From NCBI RefSeq assembly GCF_029962835.1, contig NC_080582.1, forward strand, positions 19,662,032-19,726,031: 64,000 nt of DNA, given 5' to 3'. The position numbers and the translations under genes are program-made. A model generated the notes under the pieces. It ran no database searches, was not told where the DNA came from, and saw nothing but the letters and a program-made list of their open reading frames with translations. The first letter of the stretch is position 1; each line of letters opens with the position of its first letter. The stretch comes from Magnolia sinica. Lineage: Eukaryota > Streptophyta > Magnoliopsida > Magnoliales > Magnoliaceae. Below are positions 41,309 to 52,130 of this stretch, in pieces.

Positions 41309-43674
41309 GGAGGTGAGACAAGATCGACCAGATTACTGCATCAACATTTATTAAATACATGGTTAGGCATGTTTATGAATGGGCAGATCATCATTAACCA
41401 ATCAAGGTTTTTTTCGATGACTTTTTAACTTTCATTAAAAATTTTGAATTTGAAGAAGTAGAATCTATTATCGAGAGAATAGAAATATATCACATGCTAC
41501 ACTTTCCATACCTTTTCTAGCATAACTTTCATCATTAAAAAAAATAATAATAAGATCTCTTCCCTATAAAATATCAAACAAAGGAATTACCTCAATACTT
41601 TTCTACGTCCACCTCCCTCTTCTTTCCTATAGGACACGGTGAAAGGAGCACTAGAAGTCGAAAAGGTGTGGTTTATATAAAAGTTGGTGTTAGTTTGAGG
41701 CTTAAATAATTTGAACCAACCCATCAAATTAATCATAGTGGGAAGGGATGCACTACAGGAGTAGGCTCACTCTCAATTGAAGTTGAGCTTCGGGTAGGAT
41801 CTAAATTCGGATCGAATAAATCATTTGTGGATTATTGTAGAGTTCATCATTGGATTAGGCTCATCCAAATGAGGAGACCTCGATTGACTCAACAACCTTT
41901 CCTATGTGCTTAAATAAATCTATACACCTGACATTCAGAATACATAACAACCTATACTTTCCATACATTTTCTAGAATACCATATACCAATAAGATTCGA
42001 ATCAATCTGATACTTTGTAGATAAAAGATTTCAAGGCACATATAACTCATTTTAAACATCATAATTTATCAAACCTTTATCCTAAATGCACTTATCACAA
42101 GTTATGCCAGCTCATCATGTTTAGTTGAAATTCGGTCATTTGTATGATGTGTACATGATGGGCATGCAAGAGCCAAATGCAGATCTAATCGAACCAAACT
42201 GAATGACTTATGACCCCATGGGCTGAAAGAGACCAATTAAGAGCATATTTGAATGGATCGATTGTCTATCTAGCCACCGATTATGGAAAATCCAGCGATT
42301 GGCAAAGGGGAGGGTTCATTTTTCTAATGAGTTCATTTTGCCTTTGGAAAAAGAAACTTATAATTCAACACATGATAGCTTATTTAACAATAACACAATA
42401 TTTATTAAATGTAAAAAATGATGTTGAAGTTGATAATATTAATACGTCAAAAATAATTATAATTGGTTGAAAGGGAAAATAAAATAAAATAAAATGTAAT
42501 AACTAACGACAATTCATTCATTGTCTAAGAGAATACCAAGCTTCAAAGGTAAGAAGATCGCCGAGCACGAAAGATGAATCACTTATTTAGCTGCTTCGTA
42601 GAAAGACATTCGTCGGAGACAATAATCTATTCATCGCGTTGCTAGGCTTTGTTGTACAAGACAATGGTGGTTCGCAAGAAGATGGTCGTTTGTTCGTCTC
42701 TCGGATGGCTTCATAGTAAGATAGTTATTGGAGACAATTAACCATTTATTATGAAAGTTTGGGTTCCACAGTAAGACAATCGATGGTGCACGGATTTTTG
42801 AGAATTTGTTTGTCGCATTGTTGGGCTCCATTGTGAGAGTCATTAGGAACAACAGTCGAGTCGTTACCTCGCATGGCTTAACTTCGTGGTGAGTTGGTCG
42901 TGGTTAGACAAACAATTATTTCTTACTCTACCATGTACTTTGCGAGCAAGAGGGTCAATGGGGTGATAACTTGTTAATTGTTGCGGATTCTCATTCCATG
43001 GCAAAAACGACTATTTGTTTGTTACTTGAAACCTCACTCCATAGGCAATGTTGTTGTGATTTGACCACCTGTTCGTCATTGGACTAGACTCCATGTCCAA
43101 ACAACCGTAATTAAACGATAGCTAGTTAATAACTTTGATCAAACTTCATGGCTAGATGGTCAGTGAAATCTCTAAGCACATGGAAAGATGGCCCCACCGG
43201 CCATCCGTTTGAGACTTAGAGATCTTCCTAGGTTTGACGACATGATCATGGACATAGGATGACAGTTAACGAATCCTAATCTAACCAATCCAATTTGGTT
43301 TGGAGCATGGCATTGGCTAGCAATGGAGGGGTTATATTGAATAATAATAATAAAGATAAGTGTCTATGACGGAAGAAAGATTTACAACATGTCACTAAAA
43401 CAGTAGTGTTATGTTATAATGGAGTGTATTGGGCATCAATATCTTCATTTTCTGCTGAATTTATATAAGTGTAACGAGGTTTGTTGAAGACTCATATTGG
43501 AATCAACCTGACTTTCTCTTAGTTAATTAACCGATTAGCAGATATGGCCAACTATACTTCTAACTCAAGAAGAGTATTCGAAATCTTCCTAAAATCAATT
43601 AATTATTTGGCAAGCGTAACTGATTATATTTCTATTATGAAATGAGTCATTATGATTTTCGAATAATCAACTTA
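41309..43674. other. AT-rich intergenic DNA with a degenerate roughly 60-bp repeat at about 42590-43120
   Basis: No gene recognised. Between 42590 and 43120, phrases such as GGCTTCATAGTAAGATAG, GGTTCCACAGTAAGACAA and GGCTCCATTGTGAGAG recur every 60-70 bp with GGAGACAAT and TTTGTTCGTC between them. This suggests an eroded tandem array. Confidence 0.4.
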
Positions 43675-44268
43675 GGGGTCGCTTGGCACTCTAGATTCGA
43701 GGGGATTTGAGGGGGTTTCAAATCCCCTGGTTGTTTGGCAACATAAAGTAATTGGGGGTTGCAAATCCAGGAGGTTTCAAACCCCCTCAAAGAGGGAGTT
43801 TGAAATCCACGGTGAGAGCTTGGATTACACCTAAAATCATTTCAATAGTTGCAGCTGTAACATGTGTGTCACTATACTATCATTCTATTGGGCACATGGC
43901 CCACTAATGATGATTAGCACCATCCAAACATTGTCCATGTAAATCAGCACTGTCCAAACATTATTCCATGTAAATCAATGATTAAAAATCATTGGTTAGT
44001 CACTTGGACATGATCTTGCGCTTGTGGCCCATCCGATACTTGAAATTTCATCGATTTCGGGCAAAGCATATATTTTAGCGGGTTTATTACAACCATTGTG
44101 TCAAAAATTACATATCTCACTAATTAGATATATTAAAGTTGATTTAGTAATTAAATTCAAACCCCTATACATATACCATGCATAGCTACTTTGGGATTAA
44201 AGTTGATTCATAACCTGGGGTGCCAAACGCACTACGAGGATTTCAAATCCACGCTCCCAAACAAGCCC
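43675..44268. mobile_element. Tourist/PIF-like MITE, TTA duplication (inverted relative of 38711)
   Basis: 594 bp between TTA at 43672-43674 and 44269-44271. The right end CTCCCAAACAAGCCC is the complement of the left end at 38711. The body matches 38711-39894 in reverse orientation but lacks the nested insertion, so it serves as the empty-site reference. Confidence 0.85.
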
Positions 44269-44651
44269 TTAGTTGTAGACTTGTTCAGTTAGTTACGTTC
44301 TGTTATGCGTCACCACTGATCACGGCCTTAACTAATTGTATATTTTAGAGCATTTGCTTATAACTTAGTGTATAAGTAACCACTTATCTTACACCATGCA
44401 TCATAAAAATAATAAATAATCTTTAACAACTATTAAAAAAAAAAAAAAAAGCAACTGTGAATGGCTTTTTCAAGGTTATTATAGGACTTATGGCCTCTCT
44501 TACTTTACCGTTTATATGTCGATGTGATAGTATTTATGTGACACGGTGTTTTTTTATGAGAGGCTTCCTCGTGCTTTAATCTCCTCCCAACGTTGACTTA
44601 AGCCGTAGGGATCTTATTATGATCTGCCGAACAGTAGTGCTGCCACCACGT

Positions 44652-45192
44652 GGGAAACGGATTGGCTACTCCTCCTGACACCAGCCAATGGCTGATGGTG
44701 GGTGCTATGTGGGCCCCACCATGATGTATGTGTTTCATCCATGCCATCCATATATTTTTACAGATCATTTAACAATATGAGTCCAAAAATGAGGTATATC
44801 CAAATCTCAAGTGGACCACATTATAGGAAACAGTGTTGAATGAGGCTCGACCATTAAAAACATTTTGGGGGCCATAAAAGTTTTGGATCAAGCTGATATT
44901 TTTTTTTTCTCTTCATCTGGGCCTGTATGACCTAATCAACAGATTGGATGTCAAATCAACAGTATAGTGGGCCTTAGGAAGATTTTAATGGTGGATATCC
45001 AATCACTATTGTTTTCATGTGGTGTGGTCCACCTGAGATTTATATCCCTCACATTTTTGGGTTTAAAACATAAAATGATCCGAAAAAATGGATGAACGGA
45101 ATGGATGAAACACATACATCATGGTGGGGCCCACAGAGCACCGACCACCAGCCACGGAGCTAGTAGCAGGGGGAGTAGCCAATCCGTTTCCC
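44652..45192. mobile_element. Mutator-like foldback MITE
   Basis: GGGAAACGGATTGGCTACTCC and GGAGTAGCCAATCCGTTTCCC are perfect terminal inverted repeats. TGTGGGCCCCACCATGATGT pairs with ACATCATGGTGGGGCCCACA. A diverged 9-bp duplication is possible (CACCACGTG / CCGCATGTG). It is a near-perfect hairpin of about 540 nt. Confidence 0.8.
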
Positions 45193-45622
45193 CGCATGTG
45201 GGCTTCTTAGCTGTAGCATGTGACATAGTCAGATGTATTATATAAGCTACGCGATCTGATCAGCTGTGGAGTTGATGGTCCAGATCTCATTTTCTAATCT
45301 TTATGGATCTCATTGTTGTGGATGCTTCCTAATGGCCCACCCATTGCACGGATCCGACCAAGCTTTTAATCATGATCATCAGAAACTTCTCCACTGTACG
45401 GACCACGTCAAAGGATAACATGAATACGTCATCCCCCGTATGGAAACGTGGTGTGTTGACGTCACCAAGATCTGTGGGGCCATCATAAAGTATGTGTTAT
45501 ATCCACACCGTCCATCCATTTTGAGAGATCATTTTAGGGAATTGGCCCAAAAATGAGGCAGATCTAAAGCTCATGTAGACCGACTGCACCATAGAATCCA
45601 ACAGGAACAATGACACTCACCG

Positions 45623-46039
45623 AGCTAGGTCGGTTAGCTCGCTCGATGTGACTCGGTTCGAAACTGAGTTCGAACCGAGTCAAGCTGATTTTTATTTTTT
45701 TTTTATAAAAACTCGAAAATGAGTTTGAGCAGGCCGGGCTCAACTCGACTCGGATCGAATCCAGCTCGAATTGAACCAATTTAGTGACTCGGTTACTTTG
45801 CCATTGATGTTGCTCACCAACTGTTTGATAAAATGACTCAACCAAATGTGGCTGGTGGCAAGGAAGGTTTGGCCTGTGGCAAGCAAGATAGGTACATTAA
45901 ATAAATACTTTTTTTCTTTGTATTTTTTTTGGTTAACCATTGCTAAAACAGTGGAATTGTAAAGTTGCAGTTCAGGTGTTTGTGGAAATGCCTCGATGAC
46001 GAACTCGGCTCGAGCTGGTTCGACTCCATGTACACCCCT
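45623..46039. mobile_element. hAT-like insertion with perfect 8-bp TSD ACTCACCG
   Basis: ACTCACCG occurs at 45615-45622 and 46040-46047. The inserted 417 bp is rich in CGAACCGAGTC / GACTCGGTTCG words and ends in CATGTACACCCCT. It interrupts a foldback MITE arm (CGTTGAAACC...). Terminal inverted repeats are weak. A similar CATGTACGCCTCT end occurs near 49800. Confidence 0.65.
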
Positions 46040-46365
46040 ACTCACCGTTGAAACCTTCCCAGGGCCACCATGTTATCTATTTCTCATCGAACCTGTATGG
46101 ACTGCTCACTGCGTGTATACCACTGCTCGTCCCATGGGCAGATCTACGGTTGGGAAACACTCCAAGTAATCATTTGGGCCCACCAATCTTTGGCTAATGG
46201 CTTATTCTAGTGGGCCCCACCAGATCAATGCTAGACAATTAACATATGTCAGAGTGGCGACGATCATCATCGAAAAAATGGGCCACCAGTTCTAGCTAAT
46301 CTTTGGCTACGGCGTGTACTAGTGGGGCCCACCGGATCAACCCTTGAAAAGGCCCAAAGACGCAC

Positions 46366-46380
46366 AAAAAAAAAAAAAAA
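46366..46380 (-). terminator. Pol III terminator of tRNA-Val
   Basis: A15 on the plus strand, read as T15 on the minus strand, starts 6-7 nt beyond the tRNA 3' end. This is far longer than the four Ts normally needed. Confidence 0.8.
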
Positions 46381-46386
46381 CCTATT

Positions 46387-46459
46387 GTTGCTGCCCAGGT
46401 TCGAACTGGGGACCTTTAGTGTGTAAGACTAACGTGATGACCGACTACACCACAGCAAC
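46387..46459 (-). tRNA. tRNA-Val (anticodon UAC)
   Basis: 73 nt on the minus strand folds as a standard cloverleaf. The acceptor is GTTGCTG/CAGCAAC (7 perfect pairs), the D-arm GTG...CAC, the anticodon stem TTAGT/ACTAA with loop CTTACAC (anticodon TAC), and the T-arm CCCAG-TTCGAAC-CTGGG. The A-box (TGGTGTAGTCGG) and B-box (GTTCGAACC) are intact. On the same strand a T15 run (46366-46380) follows six bases after the gene as RNA polymerase III terminator. It decodes GUA (and probably other GUN) valine codons in cytosolic translation. No intron. Confidence 0.92.
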
Positions 46460-48476
46460 TTCTTGTTTAGTATTTCCACATTTATATATACATTATATAC
46501 TTTATTTTCCGCCAACCTATTCACTTCTGCAATAGAACATCCGAGCCGATCAAGATGTAGGTCGACTCATAGAGATCACCTAATGAGAGAACCAGGATGA
46601 AAAGAGGTGGGTTATGGTTTGACTCAATGTATGGATATACCCCCACCTAATAAGTGAATTGATCTGATCTTCACTTCAATCGGGTTCTAAAGGTTGTAAA
46701 AGATGGGTTATGGTTCAGTGACCCAGGTGAACGGCTGTGGACAGTCCTCTGCACCAAAAAATAAATCTACTAGATCGGAACAAGTCTAACCTTCTGATTG
46801 GTGGTCCACAACAGATGGTTAAGAAAAAATAGAGCAACATCCACATTCAATTAAAAGAATACCAAGTATTTAACTGATGGATCGAAAGATTTAGGGATTG
46901 TCCTGCATGGCACATTCATGGTTGTGTTGTTAATGTCTTAAATATGTAAGTAAGTAATAGGGTCTGCCATCTAAAGACCACTCGATGTCTTCGAGTAAAG
47001 GTCTATGCTATTGACAAATGCTCAATGGCATTGGAAAAATTGTGCAGGATTTTTTCCTATTCCTATTGTGATACTATATATGTAGGATGAGAAGAGTTTT
47101 AGGACTTTCTAATTCATTCTTAAGGTTTTTATGGGCATAACTCGGGCTTGTTAAATGGATTTGAGGCTTATTCGAATTAGTAACCATCTATCTCTTATAT
47201 TTCTATTTTGCATTACTCATCACTTTGTACCAAGGTATTTTTTCACGGCCACGTAAAATTCAGATTGTAAGTGTTTGTACCTAATTGTACAATTGGTAAT
47301 ACTTTACTTGATTCTTCTCTTTGTGCTTCCGTGGTTCCCAAACATGTGGCCCATCAAATGATGGTTGAAAAGGAAAAGGTTGAATTTAAATTCAACAGTC
47401 AAATGTTAGGAACACTTGATGCTTGTGATTTTCCATGTTTCAACGGCCTGGATGATGCCACGTCTATCATAGGTGAGTTGCCACTGGTACAATAGCAAAT
47501 GAGGATTTTGGGTGACAGAGGTTTATAAACGAGGAGAGATTGAAGAGGTGAATGATTGCACACGTGCCAACTGGACAGTAGAGCTTTGTTAAGCCCAAAA
47601 GCGTGTAGAAGGCAGCTCATGAACAGGCCACACATTTGCCAACGTGGCACATACATAAGGAATCCAATCCATTCATCAGAGGGATACCACTATTCGGATG
47701 CTATGATCTAAGAGTCAGGTTGGTCCATGCCTAGCCTAATAGCCTCAAAGCCCATTGACCAATCCGGACCATTAAATATTATTAATTAGAGATAGACAGA
47801 GAGAGCCAGGAGCCGGCCTACAAAAGATGTATGATAATGTTACTTGCCAATTTCCATTTGATTGGTTCAGATAGACTCATATGTTCGAGTATGGTGAATG
47901 AATTTGAGACTCGGACCAGTCCAATACAACTCTTCTAAGTCGACTCATATTGACTCGACTGCTACTCTGGCCGATTCAGCCCTGACTTGACTCAGGTTCG
48001 AACGAGTCAATTCGAATACTTAAAAGAGTCTTTTAACCATGGAATAGTGCCCTTTTCAGGCTACCCAATGTGACCTATGTTTATAGTATAATCTGAAACG
48101 GATATGCATTGCATTGCCGTCGCCATTTATCAAATATTTGGTGGGCGGAACATTTATTAAGGCCCATATGATCGACGTCTAAAAATTAGTTCATCTCATT
48201 TTAATTAATCGTAATCATCGATTGGATATCTTGATCTTTAATACATAATTAAGATGAGGTCATTTTTGCATGTCTATCAAACATGTATTTGAGTATTGAT
48301 CATGAAAGATGTGAGTAATGCTCCAAGTTCAATCCTTGTCTGTGACCAAACCAGGTTGGGGAGGGGACTAACCTTTTGTGGATGTTTATGAAAATTATTT
48401 AAAATGGTCTTAAATTCTGTTAAGATAAAGGTATGTCCTTTGATGGGTGATGTATTAGGAAACTGACAAATTAAAT
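46460..48476. other. Intergenic DNA, no gene recognised
   Basis: Short ORFs only. The frame at 47271-47495 (74 codons) has balanced composition but no motif I know and no upstream exon I can see. A GACTCGACTGC / TTCGAACGAGTC patch near 47930-48010 belongs to the same GC-rich repeat family as 45623-46039. Confidence 0.4.
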
Positions 48477-48647
48477 GAGGGAATTTTGAATTAAACATGT
48501 ATTTGAATACTAAAAGACTACCAAAGCGTTGTTTCCCCTCTTCTCTTTTTGGTGAGTGTGTGTGTGGAGAGTTGTAAAATGGGAGATGAAGTGTGACAAA
48601 CAGAGGGAGAAAATGAGTCTGTCTATTTTCACTACCTACATTGCTCA
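48477..48647. repeat. 171-bp direct repeat, copy 1
   Basis: Runs from GAGGGAATTTTGAATTAAAC to CCTACATTGCTCA. It recurs at 49344-49514 with only a couple of substitutions (TATTTGAA/TATTCGAA and TCTTCTC/TCTCCTC). The pair brackets the PORR gene fragment. Confidence 0.9.
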
Positions 48648-48819
48648 TTTTTGGAGCTCAAAATGAGTTCAAGCCGAGTTCGATCTTGCCCCAGCTCGAC
48701 TCAGCTCGACTCGAATAATGCTCGAACTCGGCTCGACTCGGTACAGGGTATATATACCTTCAAAAAAAAACCATACCCCACCTTTTCAAAAAGGACTCTC
48801 CGTGCACTAAGCTCGTCTA

Positions 48820-49342
48820 GCACGAATCCCAACACATCCAAGCCTTTGAGAGGATCGTTCAGCGCGACACACTCTTCCGGTTCATCACCAGGATGAAATC
48901 CTTCCTCTTCAACCAGCCCAACCACATTCTCCTTCTCGATGAAGCCGGAAAGCTCCATCGTGAGCTCGGCTTCCCCCGCGGCCGTAAGGTGGCCCGCTCC
49001 ATCGAACAACATCCCTCCCTCCTCCAGCTCTACCGCCATACCGATGGCAAGATCTGGCTCGATTTCACTGACTTAATGGAAGATCTTCTCCAGGAAGAGA
49101 ATTCAATCATGGATGTGCTCTAGCAATCCCGCATCATGACCGTCCGTAAGTTCCTGATGATGTCTTCCAAACACCGAATTCCCCTCTCTCCTTTACTCTC
49201 CCTCATCCTTCCTTACCGGCACGGCCGCATCAACGCATTGCCCGTCTTCCTCCCTCTCTTCCTCCCTCTTTGCTCGAACTTGGACGAGTCGAGCACGAGC
49301 TACTGTTTCGACCTCGAAGGCGGAGCAGAGCCGAGCACGATC
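48820..49342 (+). pseudogene. PORR-domain protein fragment (organelle RNA-binding family), broken
   Basis: One continuous frame reads FERIVQRDTLFRFITRMKSFL, then QPNHILLLDEAGKLHRELGF, then PRGRKVARSIEQHPSLLQLY, and later MTVRKFLMMSSKHRIPLS. This order and these phrases match the N-terminal and middle parts of the plant organelle RNA recognition (PORR) domain, whose members splice organelle group II introns. An in-frame TAG (49121-49123) and an upstream TAG (about 48817) interrupt it. There is no target-peptide start, the N- and C-termini are missing, and there are no introns. It is far more GC-rich than its surroundings and sits between 171-bp direct repeats, so it is probably a captured or retroposed fragment. 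Confidence 0.75.
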
Positions 49343-49343
49343 T

Positions 49344-49514
49344 GAGGGAATTTTGAATTAAACATGTATTCGAATACTAAAAGACTACCAAAGCGTTGTT
49401 TCCCCTCTCCTCTTTTTGGTGAGTGTGTGTGTGGAGAGTTGTAAAATGGGAGATGAAGTGTGACAAACAGAGGGAGAAAATGAGTCTGTCTATTTTCACT
49501 ACCTACATTGCTCA
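49344..49514. repeat. 171-bp direct repeat, copy 2
   Basis: Near-identical to 48477-48647. From the end of copy 1 to the start of copy 2 is about 696 bp. Confidence 0.9.
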
Positions 49515-50219
49515 GCCACTGTAAGGCTGAGTTGATTGGAAAAGGAAGGCTTTGTACAAAATACAAAAGAACCCTAAAGCTCTTCTTAGGTGGAATAGTC
49601 ATGTGATTGGTTCGGGCCATTGCAATGTCTCGTCAGACGACTGAACTGAGCAGCTCATCACCCTCGATGAGGAGTCTCGAACACGAGACCTCCCACTCAG
49701 ATACCAATTTGATGAAGGACAATTAACCACTTGCTCTAAAAGCTCGAACTGTTAGAGTATGACGAGTCGAGTCGAGTCGAGCAAGCTAACTGAGCTAGCT
49801 TGGTTCATGTACGCCTCTACTAAAAATACCGAAGACATTTTAAAGGCAGGAAAAACACCAAATTATTTCATTAACTCCTTCAAAATTACATAATGCATTT
49901 ATCATTAAATTCATTAACTTTTAATAAAATGAAAAGTTTCTACATTACTCTAATCGAAATCTCCAACCAATTTTAAAGTCTTAATCTGTTTAACAACTAA
50001 CAGGTAAGCAAACAAAAAGGTAAAATAAGTTCAAACACACACACATTCAATAAACTCATGGATCTTGATCATGCTTGCATCCCACACATGCCTTAAAGAG
50101 TTAAATTGCTTAATTCAAAAATCAATGAATGAAATAAAATCATTTGTAGAAGGATAAAATAAGTTACAATGAGAATTCCTAATGATATTCAAAGGATCTA
50201 AAGGAAAAGGGATGCAAAG
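49515..50219. other. Intergenic DNA, no gene seen
   Basis: Contains a GTCGAGTCGAGTCGAGC patch ending CATGTACGCCTCT near 49800, the end type of the hAT-like element at 45623. It also has an inverted 'GGTATC-GAG' tRNA-like phrase near 49690-49720. AT-rich beyond 49830. Confidence 0.4.
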
Positions 50220-51470
50220 GTTGCATCGAAAGCCTTGAGGTGACTGAGGTGGTGAAGAAGCCTCTGCCACCGGATATTTGTGATGGTATTGTTCAGTTTT
50301 ACTAGTCGAATTACAGAGGAAAAAGTCAAGTCCCTCAAAGGTCCACCAGCGTAGAGGTGGGGAAACCATTGGAGAATGATCAAGCCCCCGGTCCGAATGG
50401 TTATCCTATTACATCTTCCAGTTGCTTTGAGATGAAAGGGGATGTTCTGAACTGCGGTGAAGATTCATGAGATTAGGGAACTTGGTAAAGATGTGGGAGT
50501 GTCCTTGACTGCACTAATTTTGAAGAAAGAGGGTAGGATTCTGATAGACTACATTCTCATTAGTGTGAATGGAACCCTGCAAAAAAATCCTAGGAAAGGT
50601 TTTTGCAGACCCGGTCGTCTCCTTTTCCCAAGATGTGTTTCACTGATTCAACTCAGCGAGATTTCGAGTTGATTCAGTAAGAACTCCCTCGTATGTGTGA
50701 CTTGGCCAGGTTTTGAGAGCTGGAGAGAATGCATGCCAGGGATAACTGGACGAACTCGTCATGTCAGTGAATTATTCGTGATTACAAGTATGTGTAGCAT
50801 GATCGTTTAATCACAGAGTTTTCCATAGAATTGAAATTGGATGACGGAGCTAGTCATGCCGATGATTTGGCACGCTGGTTGCTGGTCACCCATTTGAGGA
50901 GCTACCACAAGGAGCCCTTCGTCTCTTTTACTTGTAGTAGTCGTTGCGGCGGATCTAAGTAAAATGTTGGAAAGGGCAAAGGAGAAATGGTTTGTCTGAA
51001 GGCATTTGGGTGGACCAAACTTATTTTGCAGGTTTCTCATTTGCAATTTACAGACAACTCGCAGTTTTCAATCTCATGATTAGTGAACATCTTTTGAATC
51101 TGAGATGTATCTTATGATACTGAAGTGTCAAGATTGAAAGTGAATTTGTTTAAAAACAAGATGTTGGAGAAGATAGGAGAGATGGGGGAAAAATCTGGCA
51201 GAAGTTCTGAAATGACAGCTGGGGTCCCCTCCATCTAGAACTTCCTCTGTTATGTGTGGGGAAGGCCGCTGAAAGTCTTTCAGATTTGATGGTTCAAAGT
51301 GTGTAAAGGGAAGCTGTCCACTAGGAAGAGAGGACAGCTATTCCTTTGGAGGTTGTGTTACACTAGCACAGTGGTTTCAGCAATGCCAATATATTTTCTA
51401 TTTCAATGTCATCACAAGTGTAATTGGAGCAGCTGCCAAGGGACCTTTTGCGGATGGAATGGGTAAAAAA
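50220..51470 (+). pseudogene. L1-type LINE reverse transcriptase remnant
   Basis: Broken plus-strand frames contain NDQAPGPNGYP near 50375 (L1 RT motif DKAPGPDGF). Next come an ALILKKEGRIL segment, and the CVGKAAESLSDLMVQSV and LPRDLL phrases near 51250-51440 that match the L1 'YLGLPLG...W' region after RT. Stops and frameshifts occur every few dozen codons. The element would have reverse transcribed by target priming; this copy is inert and truncated at both ends. Confidence 0.65.
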
Positions 51471-51699
51471 AAAACTAAAACAGTAAAAGTCATCTTCTAG
51501 AATGGAAAGAGGTGTGAAACCATGTAAAGCAGGCATTATGCCATGGAGAGTCATGAACCATTCCAGACCAGGCTGGCATGTTGGTGTAGAGAAGAAGATG
51601 GTACTCCTTAAGGGTAACTGCAAGGTCTATGACATGCAAGAAGACAGTTGGATACTCCTGGGTCATCAAGGCGGACCAGGGCTGCTGCTGCTGCTCTTT

Positions 51700-52130
51700 T
51701 CTTCTTCTTTTTTTTCTTTTTTTTTTTCCTTTTTTGAGAAACAATAAGATTTATTAAAACAGGCCGGAGGCCAAAGCTAAACAAGAAGCAAGCCGCAGCA
51801 AGAAAAAATACAAGGAGAATCAGGGTGCCCACTACCAAATATACATTTTTCCCTCCTAAGAACATCTGAACGAGAGCCACTACGATGTGAATGCAGCGAT
51901 TTTATTCCGCTCACTCCAAAGGATCCAAAGACCAGCAAGCAAGGCCAGCTGCTGCCTCGACCTACCTCTTTCCCATAACCGCCACTATGCCACCTGAGAA
52001 AAAGACCCTCAATAGAATACCATCCCACACTCCTAGGTGGATCAGGGCTTTGGAAATCCATTTCAGGAAAATATATTTGAGCAAGGCATTGCTTTCGAGG
52101 GACTGAAATGGAACAATGGCTTGAATCTGG
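51700..52130 (-). pseudogene. LINE 3' end with A-rich tail
   Basis: On the minus strand, an LVFGSFG-SERNKIAA-like segment (the W-SIWNERNKR motif of L1 3' ends) is followed by AATAAA (about 51750) and then an A-rich tail (T-rich on the plus strand, 51695-51735). It has opposite orientation to the LINE piece at 50220-51470, so it is a separate insertion. Confidence 0.55.

Noticed and set aside
48477..49514. 171-bp direct repeats as LTRs of a small retroelement (TRIM)
   Set aside because: The repeats lack TG..CA termini, no primer site follows the first copy, and no polypurine tract precedes the second.
49671..49745. Second tRNA gene (GAGACCTCCC... / GGTATCTGAG)
   Set aside because: Only a primer-site-like phrase and a vague B-box are present. 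No acceptor or anticodon stem forms.
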